NCBI RefSeq assembly: GCF_012911895.1
Contig: NZ_JAAXCV010000034.1
Span: 434,001-498,000, forward strand
Reading direction: 5' to 3'
DNA length: 64,000 bases
DNA from: Bacillus sp. RO3
Lineage (GTDB): Bacteria > Bacillota > Bacilli > Bacillales > Bacillaceae_B
Both the position numbers and the translations under genes were made by a program. The notes under the pieces are model-generated. The model ran no database searches, had not been told where the DNA came from, and saw only the letters and a program-made list of their open reading frames with translations. Positions within the stretch are counted from its first letter, which is position 1. Every line of letters begins with the position of its first letter. This document shows, one piece after another, positions 61,951 to 64,000 of the stretch.

Positions 61951-63645
61951 TTATAGGGATTGATCATCTATTTCATTTAACCACTGTCTTATTGGTTCAA
62001 TGACTTTTTCTACTGTTCCTTCCTGGAAAGGGGAGTCAAGATTGGCTGCCTTGACGAGGCCGGTGAATGACAGGCTCCCCCCCAGTTTACAAAGGTCCAC
62101 ATAATCACTCCATGCCTCTTCCCGCTTGACATTCATCTTCTTCCAGAATTGGAAAGCACAGATTTGAGCCAGCGTGTAATCGATATAATAGAACGGAGAA
62201 TTATAAATATGAGATTGGCGCTGCCAGAACCCTCCATTTTCCAAATACGGGATGTGATCGTAGTCCCTGTGAGGAAGGTATTCTTTCTCAATCCTTCTCC
62301 ACGCTGCATTTCGTTCAGATGGAGAGATCTCGGGATTTTCATACACAAAATGCTGGAACTCATCGACCGCCACACCGTAAGGAAGGAATTCCAAACCTTC
62401 ACTCAGATGGGAAAATTGGTACTTTTCCGTATCCTCCTTAAAGAAATAACTCATCCATGGCCACGTGAAGAATTCCATGCTCATGGAATGGATTTCACAC
62501 GCTTCATACGTCGGCCATATATATTCAGGTATATCATATCCCCTACTGGAATATACCTGAAACGCATGGCCCGCTTCATGGGTCAACACATCGATATCCC
62601 CTGACGTCCCATTAAAGTTTGAAAAGATATAAGGTGACTCATGGTTGGCAATATATGTACAGTAGCCTCCACCAGCTTTTCCTTTCTTCGCTTCCAGGTC
62701 CATGAGATCATGCTGAATCATGAAATCAAAGAATTCCTTTGTTTCAGGTGACAACTCCGCATACATTCTTTTACCATTTTCAATGATCCACTGAGGGCCC
62801 CCCTTTGGAACTGCATTACCGGAAGTAAATTTAAACCCATCGTCGTAAAACTTCATGGACTCAATCCCGATGCGTTTACCTTGTCTTTCTTTAAGTTCCG
62901 TTGCAAGTGGGACAATATGCTTCTTCACTTGATCACGGAACACCTTAACCATCTCTGGTGTATAATCCGTTCTCGTCATACGATAGTATCCCAATTCAAC
63001 AAAATTTTCATATCCCAGCGTTGTCGCAATCCTGTGCCGCAGCTTCACCAATTCATCAAATAAACGATCCAATTCTTCCTGGTTTTCTTCAAAGAAAGAT
63101 ACTGTTGCCTGTGCGGCTTCTTTTCTTGTATCCCTATTCACAGATTGTGTAAAGGGGCCCATCTGCGCCAACGTTCTTTCTTCCCCCTGAAAAGGGATCT
63201 TTGCTGAAGCCATCAGCTTTGTATACTGGGAAGATAACTTATTTTCTTTTTGCAGAAGAGTGACGATCTCTGGTGAAAATGTTTTCATCTCACTTTCTGC
63301 CAAAGCGAATAACTGTTTACCCCACTTCTCTTCCAATTCATTCCTATAAGGGGAATGAACGAGTTCCTGATAATATTCCGTAACCATTCCGTGAACCTCA
63401 GGCATCATATCATCAATATAATCCTGCTCTTCTTTATAAAATTCGTCATTTGTATCGATGGAATGTCGAATATAGCAGATGTTTTGCATCGTATCTATAT
63501 GGAGACGAATGTCATTCAATTCCTTGATAGCGTCCACTTGTTCATCTACATTGGACGCATCTTTAAATTTAGTAAGTATTTGCTTGAAAACAGGTTTGAT
63601 TTCTTCTAATTTTGGTCGTTCATATGTAAATTGTTCAAACTTCAT
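61951..63645 (-). CDS. M3-family oligoendopeptidase
   Basis: 564 residues. The zinc metallopeptidase motif is LTHEAGHAFQVYSSR (HEAGH, about residue 353) and the third ligand Glu follows about 25 residues later (YEACEIHSMSME). Cytoplasmic, no signal peptide. It resembles the PepF-like M3 group of Bacillus and would degrade short peptides. GGGGGAATTCTA lies upstream. Confidence 0.9.
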   Translation of the reverse strand: MKFEQFTYERPKLEEIKPVFKQILTKFKDASNVDEQVDAIKELNDIRLHIDTMQNICYIRHSIDTNDEFYKEEQDYIDDMMPEVHGMVTEYYQELVHSPYRNELEEKWGKQLFALAESEMKTFSPEIVTLLQKENKLSSQYTKLMASAKIPFQGEERTLAQMGPFTQSVNRDTRKEAAQATVSFFEENQEELDRLFDELVKLRHRIATTLGYENFVELGYYRMTRTDYTPEMVKVFRDQVKKHIVPLATELKERQGKRIGIESMKFYDDGFKFTSGNAVPKGGPQWIIENGKRMYAELSPETKEFFDFMIQHDLMDLEAKKGKAGGGYCTYIANHESPYIFSNFNGTSGDIDVLTHEAGHAFQVYSSRGYDIPEYIWPTYEACEIHSMSMEFFTWPWMSYFFKEDTEKYQFSHLSEGLEFLPYGVAVDEFQHFVYENPEISPSERNAAWRRIEKEYLPHRDYDHIPYLENGGFWQRQSHIYNSPFYYIDYTLAQICAFQFWKKMNVKREEAWSDYVDLCKLGGSLSFTGLVKAANLDSPFQEGTVEKVIEPIRQWLNEIDDQSL

Positions 63646-63789
63646 TAGAATTCCCCCTTTTATAATGACTCCGACTAATATAATTCGACCTCCCTACCAC
63701 AATCTCCTGTTTATCCCCAGGAAGGAATTTGGAATCAACTCATACTGGGTGGATTCACGCAGGAAGTGAGATGTCCACATACAATAAAA

Positions 63790-63808
63790 GCCCCGTCAAT
63801 GACGGGGC
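63790..63808 (-). terminator. terminator of the MarR-type gene
   Basis: GCCCCGTC-AAT-GACGGGGC followed by TTTTATTG on the minus strand, 7 bases after the stop. Confidence 0.85.
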
Positions 63809-63815
63809 ACTTACC

Positions 63816-64000
63816 TTAATAGGATAGATCTTTTATCGACAGTCCTAATTTCTTCAACATTTCAATCGTTTCTTCCTTCTCCACAGGGGAAAGGGCTGAC
63901 ATTAGTTCATGAATTCTATTTTCATGATCAGGGAAGATCTCTTCGATTAACCGTCTGCCGCCTTCGGTTATATGGGCATAGGTTACCCGACGGTCCTTTG
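63816..64000 (-). CDS. partial MarR-family regulator, possibly MhqR
   Basis: The last 61 residues of a gene that continues beyond the window. It reads DRRVTYAHITEGGRRLIEEI then FPDHENRIHELMSALSPVEKEE and ends LKKLGLSIKDLSY. The DRR(V/A)xxxxxTxxG motif is the winged-helix wing of MarR proteins and the following helices form the dimer interface. B. subtilis mhqR (ykvE) lies near ykvI, so MhqR, the quinone-responsive repressor, is plausible. The N-terminal half is missing. Confidence 0.75.
   Translation of the reverse strand, partial: KDRRVTYAHITEGGRRLIEEIFPDHENRIHELMSALSPVEKEETIEMLKKLGLSIKDLSY

Overview
The window is a chromosomal segment of a low-GC Gram-positive endospore former of the family Bacillaceae (Bacillus sensu lato). 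The case rests on AAGGAGG-type ribosome sites, frequent TTG and GTG starts, intrinsic terminators with long T runs, B. subtilis-type operators (Rex, PerR, FadR), a Spo0E-like phosphatase and near-continuous synteny with the pdh-ykr-ykq-ykn-yku-ykv part of the B. subtilis chromosome. The species cannot be fixed from the sequence alone. There are no rRNA or tRNA genes, no phage, no CRISPR array and no insertion sequence.

Layout. 1-12.5 kb: a partial membrane gene, slp, the pyruvate dehydrogenase operon pdhABCD (minus strand), ykyA, peptide deformylase, the HAD phosphatase ykrA, a 23-codon cationic peptide gene, then rpoY-rnjA (RNA polymerase epsilon, RNase J1) facing ktrC (c-di-AMP-gated K+ uptake). 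12.5-20.4 kb: a bd-type oxidase pair behind a textbook Rex operator, a heterodimeric ABC exporter (YknUV type), and the redox pair ykuV/ykuU with a sigma-A promoter and PerR box. 20.6-26.5 kb: an MscS channel, a decayed VWA/BatA-type gene, and an ABC-2 operon that has no counterpart I know of at this place in B. subtilis. 26.7-36.5 kb: dapL, dapH, ccpC, a TauE/SafE permease, darB, ykuJ, an MBL-fold hydrolase overlapping a glutaredoxin, ykuI and fadH with a FadR box. 36.6-46.5 kb: a PAS-PAS-GGDEF-EAL protein, a Tyr/Pro-rich small protein, ykyB, cheV, a second ykuV copy, queCDE under a preQ1-I riboswitch, a CorA transporter and patA. 46.5-57 kb: repeat-rich intergenic DNA, a GNAT protein, ptsHI, fetAB, and a MoxR-DUF58-DUF4129 operon. 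57-64 kb: an SDR, a Spo0E-like protein, ykvS, a DUF2254 membrane protein, ykvI, an M3 peptidase and the 3' end of a MarR regulator (MhqR-like).

Themes. Redox and oxygen control recurs: Rex on cydAB, PerR-like boxes at ykuU and at the second ykuV, two YkuV proteins, a glutaredoxin. The diaminopimelate branch is represented by dapH, dapL and patA, separated by about 16 kb. Second-messenger proteins are clustered: c-di-AMP (KtrC, DarB) and c-di-GMP (YkuI, which looks catalytically dead, and an intact GGDEF-EAL protein). Many operons are tightly coupled by 4-base ATGA overlaps.

I did not find a wholly new multi-gene system. The less ordinary items are the 23-aa amphipathic peptide gene, an 18-bp perfect inverted repeat upstream of rpoY-rnjA, a 29-bp perfect inverted repeat holding the stop codons of two convergent genes, an orphan terminator that may mark a small RNA, terminator-like hairpins in the pdh leader and between E1 and E2, duplicated ykuV, the decayed VWA gene, and three copies of a dispersed intergenic repeat.
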